From Branchiostoma floridae (lineage: Eukaryota > Chordata > Leptocardii > Amphioxiformes > Branchiostomatidae): a DNA stretch of 64,000 bases. A program made the translations under genes and the position numbers. The stretch is taken from positions 14,271,370-14,335,369 of the forward strand of contig NC_049993.1 of NCBI RefSeq assembly GCF_000003815.2, given 5' to 3'. Position 1 is the first letter of the stretch. Each line of letters starts with the position of its first letter. The notes under the pieces were generated by a model. The model had not been told where the DNA came from. It did not search any database and saw nothing but the letters and a program-made list of their open reading frames with translations. Positions 36,470-49,780 of the stretch are shown here, piece by piece.

Positions 36470-39425
36470 ACTGTTTATGCTTGCCATATGTTTTTATAAG
36501 TCAGCCCCTAGCGCATCTTCAAATCTATTCCACAGTTTTGGGTGGTACCTCTCCCAGTTCACAATTGAACACGATAACTGGAGAAGCTATGAATACTATC
36601 ATCCCAATGATATTTGGTTGGTGCGTAGTGGTCGTTAGTGGGCCCTCTAGCAACCTACTGTACATACATGCACGCGCAGGTACTGTATGGAAACATCTTG
36701 TATTCTTAAATGCGGTGACCGGGTTTTTTTTTAGTAGATTGATAATTGGGGACAGAGTAAATGGTGTAAGTTTGGCCTGCTAGCGGCTTTTCGGGAGCTG
36801 CATGAAGGGGCCGAGTTTGCTTCCTCGTTGATTTGTACTTGAGATGTTTCAATTATGCAGAGTTTTATCTCTCTGTTGCAAGAAGCTCGCAGTGAAATAG
36901 CTGGTATAGTTTTTTATTAACCAAAATGAAACACAAGGACAGCTAGACCATTAGTCCACATTGCTCTATCTGTCTCTACAGAAATATGACAGAAAACATG
37001 ACATGACTTGAACAACGTTTACGAAACATTGCCCTGAATATCATTTTTACTCAAATGTTTACTCATATATATTCTATTTGATTCACTATCTTACAAAAAT
37101 TTATGAAGCGTGTCTGTAATAATGGGAAAATTTAGAATTCAACGCAAACAGGATAGTACGGTTCGATGAGCACAATAGTTGCGATTCCCCAGCCAGGTTT
37201 TGAATGTAATAGTCTGACTACCATGTGGTGAAATGACCTGTGCTACATGGCGAAACGACTTGCCATGTGGAGAAATGACGGACTCTTTCGTGGTTTCCAA
37301 GGTCTACTTTAGGGGGGGGGGGGGGCTGTTAAAATATCATTGGGGGGCTTTTAATGCAAGCATACTGGTGATATATTCACAGAGTAAAGTCGCAATGTCT
37401 TTGTAACACACATATGGACATTCTACATAAACATTTTGGTCCGGAGTAATGTACTCTACAATGTCCTGTAGTTCAACTCATGAATGTATTTTCTTTGTCA
37501 CTTTGGTCATATTACAGACAAATGATAATCTAAAAGATATTGTCCCCAAAAAGAAAGTAACAACATGCAACACATTTTACAGAGAATATTCCAATTTCGC
37601 ACCAAAGCTTACAACATGCGCCTTTAAATCAAACGATTTGGGTACCCTCTAAAAGTCATCAGACAGTGAAATGAAACCTTGCCCCGTTTAGATAATCTCC
37701 AACCCTTTAGCCTAAACGACTTCTGTTCCCCCTAACAACCGTTATTATCACCATTAAGCTTTACATGACTCGCTTTACAATACATAGGCTGTCTCCAAAA
37801 TGCAATTAGAACTGTTCTAACAGATAGCGCTAAAAGACGTCTGTCTGGTACCATGATAAGCATAGCACCAATTAAAGCCCCTTTTCATCTTTTCCGACGT
37901 CATGCGCCATTTATCTGTCCTACTCTGTTGATATGAGAGGATTCATAAAGTTTTTACGTGACACAAATAATGTGTACATGATGGCATTGACTTGACGATC
38001 TAATCATCAGACGACAAATGGCTGACATGACGCCATCTTTATCATCATCAAAATGGTGGATTAGGGGCTGAGCCGACAATATTGCTTCGCATTTCCTGTG
38101 CGTGGAAATCGAAAGGACAGCTGTCACTGCATTTGCTGATACTGAAATGATGTGAAAAACTCCATAAATTTATTTCTGAGCATTATATGTTGTGTACGTT
38201 GATCTTTTGCGTGGTTATTGTCAGGTGGTTGGTAGTTGGTGGTGGTTGGTAGTTTTTCCCTCCATCTATAAGGTCATTCATCATTCCGAGTACGCATGCG
38301 CATTGACATGAATTGTGGGTGATTCATGAGGCACAACACGTCTGAAAAAAATATGTCGGGACACCGTCATGCAAATCAAGTCGGGACGAGAACTCTTGTA
38401 ATTACAAGTGAGAAACCTTAACATTTGACGTATTAACCACAACTCATTACGTTTCACATGTGTATACTAGAAATATTCTAGCAGCCTACGTTGATAAACT
38501 ATTATAAAACCAAATTGCACTCTATTGCTAAGTCAGAACAAGCAAACATTCTCGTACACGTCTGTAATTTTCATAATCAAAAATAAGAAATATGTTATAT
38601 TTCATGGATTTTTTTTTGTATAATTGTGACAATCTATAATAATTCGGATGCAAACTCATCACAAATTGTGTTTTTCTTTTAGCACCACTTTTTTCTAAGG
38701 TATCGGTTTTAATCTATCTTTTGAAATGTCTGTTTTCTTAGCGTATCTGCAACAAAACAAACCTCTTTTCTTTCTAAACCAAACCTCTTTTCTTTCTTAA
38801 CACTTCTAACTTTGAGCATGTAAACTAAATTTATTATAGAGATCCTCATATACGCGTGCCTATCTAACTTTTCGCCAATGTGCATGATGAATAGACGAAC
38901 ATAACCGTATGTTAACATTAAGGAAAATTAATTGCACGCTGTCCCACTTTCTCTAAGCATCTTCATTTACAAGCACGTATTAAACGGTAAAAATGTTATT
39001 ACCGGAAATGAAATCGGCCTACTTGCCACCCTAGTAATAAGGTCTTCGCGTCTCATGGGAGTCTGAAAAAAATTAATTGCATTAGCACCTTCCGCAAATC
39101 CCCATGTTGTATCTGGTAATTGGGGTGCCCAAATAATTAATCAGTATTTATGGCTGATGCCTTTTTATTAACTCTTCGATACTGTGTCAAATTCATTCTC
39201 TTGAATAAGACAACGTGGCACCTACCGCCATGTTTTTTCTAATAACCGTCTGAGAACTTGATTGGAAATTGAGAAAACGACAGATTCTATATTTCAATAC
39301 AATTATGGTGATAAGTAGACGATATAATTTGAAAAATCGCCTTTACTTTCCAATTAGGACAAAATGATTAGATGAAGGGCAAAGGATCAAAGGATATTGT
39401 TATTCCATAGATGTCTGTGCTATTC
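36470..39425. other. gene-free stretch
   Basis: A relic of repeat family D may lie at about 36700-36830. A short threefold motif 'CATG(T/G)(G/C)G(A/T)GAAA(T/C)GAC' lies at 37220-37278, and a poly-G run at 37312-37325. No gene seen. Confidence 0.4.
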
Positions 39426-39439
39426 GTGTTTTTGGGAAA

Positions 39440-39882
39440 GTTTGACAGTAGTCATTTTTTTGACAGAAGTCTTTCTGTCAGTAGTCTTTCTGTTCGATAG
39501 TTGTACGTTTGACTGTACTTAGTAACCTAGTAAATTTCACAGAAGTCATTCTTCTTGACACTCTCATTCTCTCGGTAGTGTACGTTTGACAGTAGTCATT
39601 CTGTTTGGCAGTAGTCTTGTTAACAGTAGTCATTCCGTTTGACAATGTTCTTTGACAGTAGCCATCCTGTTTAACAGTGTATATTTGATAGTAGTTTATT
39701 TGACAGTAGTCATTCTTTTTGACAATGTTTCTTTGACAGTAGTCTGTTTGACAGTAGCCATGCTGTTTGGCAGTTTTTGTTTGACAGTGTATGTTTGGCA
39801 GTAGCCTGTTTGACAGTAGTCATTTTGTTTGCCAGAGTCTATTTGACAGGGTTCAGTCTATTCGACAATGTTTGTTAAAAAG
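39440..39882. repeat. short-unit minisatellite built on TTTGACAGTAGTCATTCTG, left part
   Basis: Many imperfect copies of TTTGACAGTAGTCATTCTG and shortened forms (TTTGACAGTGT, TTTGACAATG). The array stops at the TA before 39885 and resumes at 41737, so an inserted element splits it. Confidence 0.85.
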
Positions 39883-39884
39883 TA

Positions 39885-41736
39885 CAGTCAAACCTGCCCG
39901 AGCGACCACCTCTTCTCAGCGACCACCTGGCCATTTCGACCGCTTTTTCTCGGTCCCGATTTTTTTCCCCATTGACGTAAGCATTAAGCGACCTTTTCTC
40001 AACGACCACCTGGCCAACGCGACCGCGACCGGCCCAAATTGGGATCCATAACGACCACATCATTTTCAAAATTGAGGTTTTCATCGATTCTTTATGATAA
40101 CTAGCGCGATTTTGTGCCGAAATTGTTGTAAGAAAATCCGAATTTAGTTGTTACAGAAGATTTTTTTTAATCTAACGTTATATCAATATAAAGTGAACGA
40201 ATGCTGAAACGTATATAGCCTCATGCTTTTCAAAGAAAGATCTGTGTATCTCATACCTTTTTAAGGAAGATCTTTACGTGTGAGTGCTTTTGCCCAACTG
40301 TACTGTACATTTACCCGTGGGTAATTACGCAATCGGGACGTACCGGTCATCGAATTCGAAAGGTGCACCGTAGTTATTTCAGATCTAACATAGTGCTCGA
40401 CGCATAAAGGCTTGTATGGTAACTGACAGCATCAAAGTTCCCTTACTGTCTAAAACGTTAGTGTACACATACTTTAGCTTTAAAACACTGTATCGTATAA
40501 AAACTTGATAAAAGCTTGGGGTTAAATTTACAATTTACAGTGTGCGTGTTGTAATTAAGGGTTAATGACCCGCCCCGAGGTGTATATGGTGTCATAACGC
40601 CTGGTCCTTTGCTATAACCACCGAATAAAACCACCGAGTGAGCGAAGCGAACAATATACCGAGGAACAGGTGGGTCATTAACCCTATTATCATATAGCCT
40701 ACCCACACTGACCCATTTAAGAGTAGATTAGACTAGAGTAGAGTTTCCAGATGAGTAGGAGCGACAAATTCTTTTCTAAAACATACATCTTTTATTCAGT
40801 TCATACATTTGAACAGTGAATTTGAACAACATAAAACTTGTACGTGAAATGTATTTCTGTTCCAAGGCTTAAAATAAGAACAAAGTCGATTCATTATGTT
40901 ACAAACTGTTGCACGCTCCGTATTTCTCCACTCGCCCATTCTCCAGTTTGTCGAGTTCGTTCGTATCAGGCGCTAAATCTCTGCCGGCTTTCCTGCGGTA
41001 TTCCGGGATCCCTGTGCTTCACAGCTCTTGAGAATCTCGTTCACTACGAACCCAGACACGACTTCTCCGAAGAAAGGTAGCATTTTGGTCCTGCAGCGCC
41101 ATGACCGCTACTCAATGGCGGACCGTGGTGTTATTGTCGTCTGAACTTGAATGGGCGGGGGTTCAAATAATTTTATTTTCCATTTGCAGTTTAAATTGGA
41201 CATGACTTGAAATAGATTTTATTATCTTAAATATTATAGGTAATTCAATGTTGTTTTAAGACAGCAAATGTTTTCTTTGAACAAAGAAACACGCACTACT
41301 GATGTTAATAGAGGGACCCCCCCCCTGCCATGCATGTACTTATTCCCCTATCTTGGCAGATGGACGATTCCTGGATATCTCATTCTGATTGGCCAGCGTC
41401 ATGTTTGTCTGTCCTCTTGATTGGTTTAAACTTTCAAAGGTTTTATCACATATGTGATAATCAAAAATTTAATGCATGGCTGTTACGGCGTCATAACCAG
41501 CATGAAATGGGGCCTTCTGATTGGCCCACGTCCCCTGGCTATATGATAATTGACATTAAAGACATCTCTTCTTTGCGTGCGTGCAGTGTACTTGCTATTT
41601 GCCATTAAGCACAACGGAAACCATTTATACTTTGCATCGGGCATGTTTTGAGTCGATACTCTTCTCAGCGACCACCTGTCCAAATCGACCGTTTGTTCCC
41701 GGTCCCGCGGGTGGTCGTCTTGGGCAGGTTTGACTG
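39885..41736 (+). mobile_element. Tc1/mariner-type (pogo-like) element inserted in minisatellite
   Basis: The ends CAGTCAAACCTGCCC (39885) and GGGCAGGTTTGACTG (ending 41736) are perfect 15-bp inverted repeats flanked on both sides by TA. Behind each end lie GCGACCACCT-rich subterminal repeats. The surrounding (TTTGACAGTAGTCATTCTG)n array continues on both sides, an internal proof of insertion. At 1852 bp it could hold a transposase, but none is readable; the interior is nested and rearranged. The superfamily is inferred from the TA duplication and end sequence. Confidence 0.75.
40558..40685. mobile_element. 128-bp MITE nested in the pogo-like element
   Basis: AGGGTTAATGACCC (40558) and GGGTCATTAACCCT (ending 40685) form a 14-bp perfect inverted repeat. 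Subterminal CCGAGGTGTATAT / ATATACCGAGG are also inverted. Confidence 0.75.
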
Positions 41737-41833
41737 TAGTATGTTTGATAGTAGTCATGCTGTTTGACAGAGACCTATTTGACAGTGGTAATCCTGCTTG
41801 ACAGCAGTCATTCTGTTTCACTGTAGTCTGTTT
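41737..41833. repeat. short-unit minisatellite, right part
   Basis: Continuation of the array at 39440-39882: GTAGTCATGCTGTTTGACAG and similar units. Confidence 0.75.
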
Positions 41834-44800
41834 GCATTCCTTGTCTTATGCTCCCTTGATTACAAAGTCAATAATACCATTTACATTCATTAGTTTAAAA
41901 ACAATCTCTGGAATATAATAACTCATTGAGCTCTCATAACATAAATAATTGGCTGCTAAAAACAATAGTACCGAATGTGTACAACTCATTCGTCCATCGA
42001 ATTCAAGATGGCGGATGCATTAAAACTCCTATGACAATCGAACAATGTAAGGAATAGCTTCCATGCTGTATTTTCTGAATAATTCCCTTTTATACAGTGG
42101 TTTATTATTTGTGTATATTCATCTATAAAAACATTATTGACTCCCAGGCAATTAAAGACATCAATCAACTGTGGCCTGGTCAGGTAAGATAATAAGACAG
42201 CAGGGAATATAAATCTCACTCATTATTACATTATTACCCCATAATGTAAATGACCACACCTTTGTGACGAATATAACATTGCCATTGTTAATCATAGCCT
42301 CCATAATATGTTATATATTTGCTGAAAAACGTAAAGCATCTTAAAATACTATAATAAAGAAATTGTCATGCTGCCCAGGGACGCAGTTGCATTTGCAATA
42401 TGAAGGGTAATAAAAGATGAAAGATGTAATGTCCAATATTCTTCGCACGCAAGAATCACCCATCCTTTTTATGACCCCGACCTTTTGTTTTCGCATCCAA
42501 GGTCAGTAATTTAATTTCTCCCCTCTCTCTTTATGAAATACACGCGTCGGTTCATTCAAGGATCTAAAACTCTCTACGTAATCCCAGACGTAACTTTCTG
42601 TATGGTCGTTACCCTCCCCACCTTTTAGACAATACCGTAACCCTGAAAAAAATCGATATACCGCTCTTGATTGTGGTAATAAAAAACAACAACTTTGCGG
42701 TGTGTGTCTACGAGGGTGGGTTCGTGCGCCAGCTGTTTGTTGTAATAATACCAAACCTCATTCCAAACGCATCATTCCCCTCGAATGGTTTAATAAATGG
42801 CAACTTATTGATTTCGTTTCGAAACACCGTCTCATGATTTTCAGAGGAGAGTACTTTTGAAAAAAAAAGACGTTCCGAAAGAAGTAATGTCTTGCTTTGA
42901 AACGCCCCCTCGGGAAATTAAACTATCGTGTAGGTTGCCACACATGGCATCGGTCCTCCCCCAAGTTTTCCTGGTATTCTATGAAATTAAATAACAGAGG
43001 GGTTGGAGAAAACGCCTCCAAATAAAGGAAGAAAGGTCCACTAATACGCTTCACTGGGCGAAAGTGTACGTCTATGATTTTCAATGAATTCTCTTATGCT
43101 AGAATTCTAGAAATAAATTGAACTAAACTGAAGAAATGTTACGTTGTACTAGGATAAATGTACTATGATGTCATTGCGGAATGTGGTTACAATTTATCAA
43201 AAGATTAAACCTAATTATAAACATTTCTTTTCAAATGTAACCAGTGATGATTTGATGATAAGTGAATTGTTTTGAAATATCATATACATTTCTTCCAAGT
43301 TAAACTAAAATTATTAGATTTGAAACATCAGCACTTAAATATATCCCGCATTACTGTATGATGTTTCATTGAATTGTATCAATCTTATTTTGCAATGATA
43401 CTTACCAGTATTACTGCTATAACATACTTGCCTTAAAATACAATAAGACTCAACATTACAGTGACCTAATCGAGTCATATGCGATATATCACTGGAATCG
43501 AATTTTAGATCTGACAGCGAGGAACGAAAATGACTTCAAGATAGATTGTGTCGTCTTCGACTTTTGATTCTACTCTCTAAAGTTGGGGAACTCCATTTCA
43601 AGGTTGTCCATGTGGTAAGGGTGTTTCCGTGAACACCCCATTTCGCCAGAGCCATGCTTCGAGGCGCAGCTGCAATATTTATCGTTTAATCGAAGGCACC
43701 TCTTCCCGGAGATCGCAGCCAAACGTGCAGGACATACCAAAACTCCGTGACCCCGGATGTAGGAGGTGACCGCAGCTGCGGCTCAGAGAGATGAATCAAA
43801 CTCTCTCTCCACACTTCTGGGGTTTTCCCAATAAAGGAAACGTAATTTAGGGATCCATCTCTTGTGCGGTTGAATGCCCAGTTGATTGTGCTGAAAGGAA
43901 CTACAAAACTCAGGATAAAACTTCGGCAAACGAATTTGTCGACTCTTCAAGGTCCTTTGTCACGGTATAATCGATCGCGACCGACGAGTAATCAAAACTA
44001 ATCTAAATACATTTAATGACCTCGTCAAAATACGGTCCAAAAACATATAGCTTAAACATTATTTTTTTTTAAATAATGAAACTCGTTTGAACCTAAGATG
44101 ATATTTTGATTTGTTCAATGTTTGCTTAACGTAACGGGGTATGATCTTAATTACAAAAATTAACCATAACCATGATTGTGATTTTCTCTATTATTTTGAT
44201 ATTTTACTCAGGTTCAGATGTAAAGATACAGAATAAAAATTACCCAATCCTGAAATAGTACTACTACAAGCCATGCAACACTTTAGATATTTCATCCAGA
44301 GTAGGTTTATCATCCAACAGGGTTATTCATAATCTTAGCATTGAAGTTCATTCGAGTTTGTTAACGGCAATATGAAAGAATACTTACCTTTATCTTACCA
44401 AAAATTCATTTAAGTTTTGACGGGGACTGATACAGGTTGCAAGCCCTTTGTTTCACTCGCGTGGTCTCAACGTCAAGTTCTAGAAATTGCGGTAGATTTC
44501 ATAAACTTGGCTGGCGTAAACTTGGGCAAGTCCCAGTTAATTTGAAGTGTTGGTTAGATTTTCATAGGCTTGTTTTCAACTTGATCATCACATTTTGATT
44601 TTTTTATTGCACTGCAAACTACCTTCGGGGCTAACATTGTTTGTCAAGAGTCTTTTCGGACCTAAATTGCCGTATGCACTCTTGGCACACGCTGAACATG
44701 ATCAATAGGAGCAATCGAGAACACGGCCCGACCATACGCTTTATTTGGATTCCTCATTACTGGAGACAACCCGGACGAGGAATGAATCGTTTGACTGCCG

Positions 44801-46850
44801 TTGGATTAGCGGAATATTGGAAACTCGCCGGACTAGATTAATGGTTCCCATGGGCTGCTCTAAAGGCCATTGGTAATGATTAAGTTTCTGCAGTTGTTTC
44901 TTGTAAAAATTGCAAATTTCATGCTTTTGATGATGTTGCAACAAGATGATTTGTTATCAATCTTTTGAATTATTTTGATGAAAATGTGTAGTTTTTCATC
45001 AAAGATTTTCTACTCTAGGACATAAATAATGATTAATCTTGTGGTATTTAGGTTTATTCAAACGTGCCCCCAAAAAGCTCCGAGTTTTTTATGATGTTGT
45101 AGCAAGACGATATTATACAATTTTTTTTAGATTTCCATTAAGCGTTTCCAAAATATAAATCCAAATTTCAATAATTCTTATAATATTCCAACAATAATAT
45201 TCTATTCTATTCATAAGAATAAAAGGAACTATCTACACATGTCCAACAAAAATATCAAGCATATTGAGTTTTATTTTTAATGACTTTTTAATGCGTGATG
45301 CTTCAACCATCATGGCCTTAGCTGGCAAAAAATTTAAAAATTGAATGAATATCAACTGTTCTAGAATTTCTATTTAGCACCAAGGATTCATTTTTCTACA
45401 TTGCCCAAATTTCATACAAGTCTTCTAGACCAAACACAATAATTTACACCAGGAAACCAGTCTTCAGGGTGTCCGTAATGGTTCTCGCCATGGGTATAAG
45501 GATTAGCCCACTCATAAACGTCCCCTCGTTGATTCATTGTGCGGAGAGATATATTCATCTTCTGGGGGTAAAACGTCCCATTTGGGACCAATTACGCCCT
45601 CGCCTCGTAACCCACATGCCCAGCAATGGTATTAAAGGTTAAAATCAGACTGACACCAACCCATGCATTTTTCTGACTGTGTATATAATAAGTACGAACA
45701 TGATATCATCCGCAGTATGGTCACTGTAGATCATTTCGGTTTGGAAAGGCTATCTCGGAAAAATATGACTGCATTTTGGAAGTGTCCAATAATGTTTTCT
45801 TTTCTATAAGATCGCGTAGAGGGGAAATTTGACTTGGAAATAAAAATAGGTTGTCTTGAAATGGACAAATTGGGGGAAAACGGTGCATACATTAGCCAGT
45901 ATAGTAAGTTAGTACCAAGTCGAAGTTGGCCAATGGTATTTTATTCTGATTTTGGCATATGATTTACATATATTTGCATTTGTGCTCTTCAATATTAATC
46001 AGTCGGAGAACGGTCCTTTACATAAGACTAAAAAAAGTTATGGGTAAGGCAACAGTGTGTCAAGTCGGACCTTTGTAAATCATGCAAGGAAAAATAGGGT
46101 GTCAAATACAAAATTGCATCTGAAGTATGCAATATTATCGTTGTTTTCGGGTTCTTGTATTATAGCAGAATAGCCCGCGAGTATAGGTCTAAAATTCAGT
46201 GGTAACGAAATTTCTTATAAAGAAGCAGGTTTAAAAATAGGGCAACTTACGCAACGCCTTAGGCGATAGTAACGTCATTTCAGAATCTATGAGCGTACAT
46301 GAGATAGAGTAAGACTCCCAAAACATAACTTTAGATATGCAAAGGTTATCAGAAAAAAATGTTCTCTTGTTTTCACAAGACGATGTTCAATTTTTGCTGC
46401 TCACTGAACGGTGAAGATTGAACAGATTTCCCCCGTTGTTGTAATTTTCAACGGATCTACCCTAACTGCCACTTCTTATTGATCCATGTTCATTCTGTTG
46501 CTATCAAACAATTTATTCCTGGGCTACCATAAAGGACTTGAAAGAACAAGTGTGTGATTCTCAGAATAAACCAATTAGTGAAGTGATGAGAAAATTCACT
46601 AATGTAAAATGAAAATCGCCCAAGGAAAAAGGCGTTGTTTCCAAAACTTAATGTGGTCTGCACAATCATTTTAGTATAGATTAACGGAAGTTTGTTACTT
46701 TCTTAATTTCCCTTAAAGAATAGCGAAATATCTAGCTTGGGTCACGACGTCCTATCTTCTAGAATTCAACTAAAATTCCCAGGCTACACAATGTTATCAA
46801 TAGAGGGTTTTGTTAATCATCGTCTAATAGAATCCAACCATGATAACCAA
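41834..46850. other. gene-free stretch
   Basis: No exon supported. 43580-43910 is GC-richer than its surroundings without an open frame. 44640-44840 holds a 66-codon frame lacking signature. A weak direct repeat 'T(G)ATGATGTTG(C/T)A(A/G)CAAGA(T/C)GAT' occurs at 44929 and 45090. Confidence 0.4.
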
Positions 46851-46851
46851 A

Positions 46852-47160
46852 TTAGTTTAGAAAGGTCATGACTATATACATATATGTTACGCATAGTTTA
46901 AAAGTTATTGAAATATTTTTTTCTAATAATACGAAAACGTATAGTTTTGGCTTCAATGAGTCACAAACGTCAGTTCTCGATATCTTCACATTGATTTTAT
47001 GACATTTTATTGTAGTGGCCAATAGACAACAAAGATCCGGAAGAGGTTTCAACCGACGACACGAGAGGCGTTTTATACTAAGAAAGCTGTTGTCGAATGT
47101 TTTTTGCTCGTAGCTGTATCCAAGATCCTTGAACGCCTTTCTAAGTTGCGAATATTTCAC
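46852..47160 (-). other. unassigned 102-codon open frame
   Basis: Cysteine- and lysine-containing frame starting MKYSQLRKAFKDLGYSY. No domain recognised, and no splice partners or regulatory context were seen. Listed only because its residue mix is more protein-like than neighbouring frames. Confidence 0.15.
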
Positions 47161-47439
47161 CTTTCCATGCGTTCAGGACTTTAACTTGCCATTACCCCCA
47201 CACTGTCAATAGTATTCCGAGAATTCAGTGCTGATACGTGACCTCCAGTCACCCTTTAGATGTACGAACTATAGAGAAACGAGCTTGATGACACCCTGTA
47301 AAGAGAAACCGTCTCGAGATAAATACTCCATCTTCTTTGGTGACAATAAGCTGGTTTCAAAGATGCCAGGCAATTTAGGAGAAAAAAAGGAGCAAGATTT
47401 CACCAGAGGTCACGGCAAAGAAGATGGCGCCAGTGGTTT

Positions 47440-47727
47440 GTGAAGAAGAAAATGGCTTTTGCCCTTCTTGATGGAGAATTAAGCCTGCTTATAATGGAAC
47501 TTTTGCTTGGTAATAGCATACTTGTGTTAGTCCATCTTTTTGTATTATGGTCACGAAGAGATCAAATGTCTACGACCGCTGCTGATATTGCCAGATGTCA
47601 GCTGCGTCTTGCCTTACAGCTTGAATACAAAAACATTCCCAAAGTATATCTCAGATCTCTTCAATGCTTGAAGGAAAATTTACAAGACCATTTCCAAACA
47701 GCTTGCTATCGATTCAAAAGGTCATAG
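47440..47727 (+). other. unassigned 95-codon open frame with hydrophobic segment
   Basis: A hydrophobic stretch (about residues 16-37, LLIMELLLGNSILVLVHLFV) is followed by a charged region with ARCQLRLALQLEY. It could be a small membrane protein, a fragment of a mobile element or chance. Another frame (47228-47443) ends at its start with a 4-bp overlap, which has no meaning in an animal genome. Confidence 0.18.
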
Positions 47728-47889
47728 ACATAGACACGGTCATTTTATCAAATGCTGTGTGTGTCAGCCTAGTGTCAAAGCAAAGATGTTATTTTTTTCT
47801 CGAGGGTGTCGATTGATGAGCTTCACATTTCTGGGGATGAATATTTCATAAGAAAATATTAGATTTGTCACGCCTTTATGTTCCTAAGG

Positions 47890-48566
47890 GTCCGATGTAC
47901 AAGATGGTAGGGGGTAGGGTGCACGCAGCAAGTCTAGTGGAAAATTGAGGTCGGCTTCTGAAAAGCCATCAGACGCAAGGACGGTCACGTAGTTCTGACC
48001 CCACCATGTAGTTGCTGAGTGCCTTGATATGATACTCTTGGCGAAGAGAGTGGACATCCTTTGAAATATCATCTTGTCGACTTTCATAATCAGCTTTTCT
48101 TACTCATAAATTGAAAAAAAATCATCACGTCGTTTTTACCCGACATTAGATATGATACTCTTGGCGATCGAAGAAAGTGGCCATCTTCTCAAATATCATG
48201 TACCCTCTACTCCATAAACAGCTTTTCTTACTCTAACTCTCAGAAACGATCGTTACATAGTTTTGGACCTGCACATCAGCTGCTGATGTGAGCACCAAGA
48301 TATGTTTTTTGTTATGAAGAAAGTGGTTATCTACTGAAATATCATCTCTCTTCTATCCTCATGATCATTCTTCTCACTCTATTTCTCAAGAAAGAGTCGT
48401 TACATACATGTAGTTTTACAAAAACCTGTTGTTTCTGACGTGAGTACCAATATCCAATACGAGCTTACCTTAAAAAAAGGTGATATCTTCTAAGATATCA
48501 TCTCCCCGAATCTCATAATTGTACTCTGACTCTCACGAACCCGTCGTGACGTAGTTTTGACGCATG
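47890..48566. repeat. diverged minisatellite, about 130-140-bp units, left part
   Basis: About five units share 'GAAGA.AGTGG.CATCT.CTGAAATATCAT', 'TCATAAT(C/T)', 'CTT(C/A)TTACTC' and 'GTTACATAGTTTT'. The array is split by the mariner-like element at 48569-50826 and resumes at 50829. Confidence 0.75.
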
Positions 48567-48889
48567 TACGAGGGTGAGTCAGAAAGTAATGCAAATGGTT
48601 TCATAACAGACTCGTTTTTTAATCAATTGAGTTGAAATTTGGCAAAAAAGTAGAGATATATGTCCTCTTGAGATTAAATGTTTTAAATGTGGTGTTTATT
48701 ATTTTATGAGCAACTGACATGATTTCAAGATGAACACACCCTTGGTATCTTGTCAGACTATCAATTCCTCTAAATCTGACCCATTGAAAATCACTGTAGG
48801 AGGTTAAAATTATACATATATGATACCAAATGTCTCTATAGGTTGCGTGCCAATTTTCATCTCTGAACTCGTAATGGTTCTTTATTACC

Positions 48890-49200
48890 TCCATGAAATG
48901 TCATGGAATGGAGGTTATATTTTCTGTTATGTGTCTCTGTCTGTGTAGATGATTACTCAAGAACGGCTGAATGGATTGGTTTCATACTTGTTGTGTTGGT
49001 GGGGTGTGATGAAAGCTCGAATCAATGAGATTTTGGGAGCCGTATCTGTCGTTATAATCGATGTAATAATATCAGAAATCACCCCTATATTTGAGATATA
49101 TTGGTACAGGCATCGTGCTTTATGTGTTTGTTAATGGGCTTAGCTCCAAGCAGATGGTGAGGTGACAGCTGTTAGCAGACGGGGTTGGCGCCAAGTATTC
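48890..49200 (+). repeat. dispersed repeat (family D), nested in the mariner-like element
   Basis: 'ATTACCTCCATGAAATG', 'TATGTGTCTCTGTCTGTGTAG' and 'GAACGGCTGAATGGATTGG' in this order match the repeat at 29835-30290. Confidence 0.45.
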
Positions 49201-49410
49201 ATCTTACAGTTGGTGTAGGGCTGTCAGAGGAAAGTGTGCATCTCGTTTTTGTACCGTGTGAACATTTTATTTATTCAGAAAAGAATCAGCATCGCAGTTT
49301 GTAAAAACAAACTGAATATCACTGATTATGTACAAATATTCAACATGTCGACTACAAAATATACGTATATACATCTATTAAACAAATTACAGTACATGAT
49401 GAGAAACGCC

Positions 49411-49510
49411 NNNNNNNNNNNNNNNNNNNNNNNNNNNNNNNNNNNNNNNNNNNNNNNNNNNNNNNNNNNNNNNNNNNNNNNNNNNNNNNNNNNNNNNNNN
49501 NNNNNNNNNN
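49411..49510. other. assembly gap of 100 N
   Basis: Exactly 100 N, the usual placeholder for a gap of unknown length. Sequence continuity across it is not guaranteed. Confidence 0.98.
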
Positions 49511-49531
49511 CAGGACGTCCTACGTAGAGTA

Positions 49532-49780
49532 TCAGGACTCGTTGTACAGGCGTATAGCCTGATGTAAGAACGACCTTCTCAGTCTCTGTGTCCGGGCAGT
49601 TGGCACAGTAAGTGCAGTGCCGTTTCTAAGAGTCCTCCCAGTGACCGTAGTTCTGGCCGGCGGCACCAGGTCATGGAGGGGGTGACCCTCGTCCAGCATA
49701 TCCCTCAGTAGCTTCACTGCCGCAACCTCTCGCCGTTCTTTCAGCGTCGGCAGAGCAGGCACCTCTCGTCTTCCCCCCAA
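49532..49780 (-). pseudogene. C-terminal fragment of a LINE (non-LTR) reverse transcriptase protein
   Basis: Reads LPTLKERREVAAVKLLRDML, then HPLHDLVPP and TARTQRLRRSFLHQAIRLYN before the stop. This pattern (LP.L..RR....KL...L, then P..R..R..RSF...AIRLYN) is familiar as the tail of proteins encoded by jockey/CR1-like retrotransposons after the reverse-transcriptase domain. The catalytic part is absent: upstream on this strand the frame is lost near 49790. The fragment lies 22 bp from the N gap and inside the mariner-like element, so it is a nested or assembly-broken copy. Confidence 0.6.

Noticed and set aside
39791-40084. Frames on both strands near the left end of the pogo-like element
   Set aside because: They translate the terminal and subterminal GCGACCACCT repeats; no transposase motif is present.
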